This document shows positions 63,457 through 64,000 of a DNA stretch of 64,000 nucleotides, in pieces. Numbering within the stretch: the first letter of the stretch is position 1; the number at the start of each line of letters is the position of its first letter. Source of the DNA: Przewalskia tangutica (taxonomy: Eukaryota > Streptophyta > Magnoliopsida > Solanales > Solanaceae); assembly GCA_029844215.1 (NCBI GenBank), contig CM056738.1, forward strand, positions 67,237,593-67,301,592, written 5' to 3'. The notes under the pieces are model-generated. The model was not told the origin of the DNA and made no database searches. It worked only from the letters and a program-made list of their open reading frames with translations. Made by a program: the position numbers and the translations under genes.

Positions 63457-64000
63457 AACGCGATTGAACAATCTTCCCAATGTAAAAATGTAAATACACC
63501 CAATGTAAATACAGTCCAAAGTAAATACAGTCCTTAAGTTGGGGTCCTTGGCCAACTTTGTCCATTTTACTTATCCAATTTACTCATTAGTCATCCAACT
63601 TATATTTCCATTCTTAATATAAGTTATAGTTACTTGTTAAATACTTCTTCACAAGTAAGGTACGTTTGATACGTTGAATACGTTTTTTACCATTTTAATG
63701 GCAAACGGCCAATCCTTTCTTTTAACAAGTTAACAAGATCCAACTCTTCCAAACTTTACTCCATATATTATATATTCATAATATACTTATAATATATGTA
63801 TATTGACCAAATCACAAAGAGGTTTAAGTTTCACTACCTCAAATAGCCCAAGAATATCCAAGTTCTTAAAGTCGTTCCAAGCAAGTCTTAGCTCCAAATC
63901 TTTACATTCCAATCCGCTACAAGCAACCCATAGAAGCTCCTAACCAACTTCTCTTCAAGATTCAACTCCAAAAAGTGAAGAACACTTAGGATTTCCAACT

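Larger units (their letters stand above)
61885..64000 (-). repeat. H: diverged LTR of the same superfamily, hosting X (partial)
   Basis: From about 61980 it reads CCGGCCCTCCATCGAGAGACGCGGTAGCAC, the inverse of the E1-type LTR section after the minisatellite. It then shows the usual order: AAGTACTACATACATTAACTC, the TATGCAGATGGAGG block, CATACCTCGCGACGACATCG, and at the end TTAGCTCCAAATC...AACCAACTTCT. It is more diverged than the other copies, especially 63170-63830, and runs off the window before its TATA region. It is probably the oldest layer. Confidence 0.75.

Noticed and set aside
1..64000. Integrated pararetrovirus
   Set aside because: True LTR pairs, 5-base target duplications, purine tracts and a chromodomain-like integrase tail indicate LTR retrotransposons. 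No movement or coat-protein-like frame is seen.

Overview
This is flowering-plant (probably eudicot) repeat DNA. I find no host gene. Almost every base can be assigned to one family of Ty3/gypsy-type LTR retrotransposons whose copies have inserted into one another. Each LTR begins TGTTATACCCCG, ends GGGTCGTGACA and is about 3.4-3.6 kb long. The LTR is followed by a primer-binding site of the initiator tRNA-Met type (TGGTATCAGAGC) and preceded by a purine tract (AAGGAGGGGAGAA). The internal parts are only 2.1-2.6 kb. They hold a decayed gag and no protease, RT, RNase H or integrase, so the complete copies look like non-autonomous 'TR-GAG' type elements. The exception is E0 at the left edge. Its last internal bases keep the integrase C-terminus and a chromodomain-like tail of a chromovirus, so E0 may represent the autonomous partner.

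Nesting, read from LTR ends and target-site duplications (TSDs). H (- strand LTR, 61885-64000, runs off the right edge) holds X. X (- strand, ends at 61884, begins left of the window) has three insertions in its LTRs: E0, S and Y. E0 (+ strand, ..21770) lies in X's left LTR. E0's LTR holds E1 (+, 1249-20110, TSD ATAGA). E1's 3' LTR holds E2 (-, 9086-18592, TSD ATTGT). X's right LTR holds solo LTR S (-, 27134-30493) and Y (-, 32997-61470). Y's right LTR holds Z (-, 41742-60778, TSD ATAAT). Z's left LTR holds W (-, 45170-54559, TSD AGTTC). The deepest stacks are five LTR copies deep: H>X>E0>E1>E2 and H>X>Y>Z>W. All seven insertions mapped in the window lie in LTRs.

Function. Each LTR carries a TATA box about 400 bp from its 5' end, with a conserved palindrome upstream. 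The LTR starts transcription, the tRNA-binding site primes reverse transcription, gag would form the particle, and pol must come from a relative such as E0. A chromodomain on that integrase would favour insertion into heterochromatin, which fits the self-nesting.

Caveat. Copies differ from one another in a strikingly non-random way: CTG/CAG is replaced by TCG/CGA or shortened, and G/C runs lose bases. This affects even the primer-binding site. I suspect consensus or basecalling error at CHG-methylated sites in many copies. Frameshifts and LTR divergence in this window should therefore not be taken at face value.
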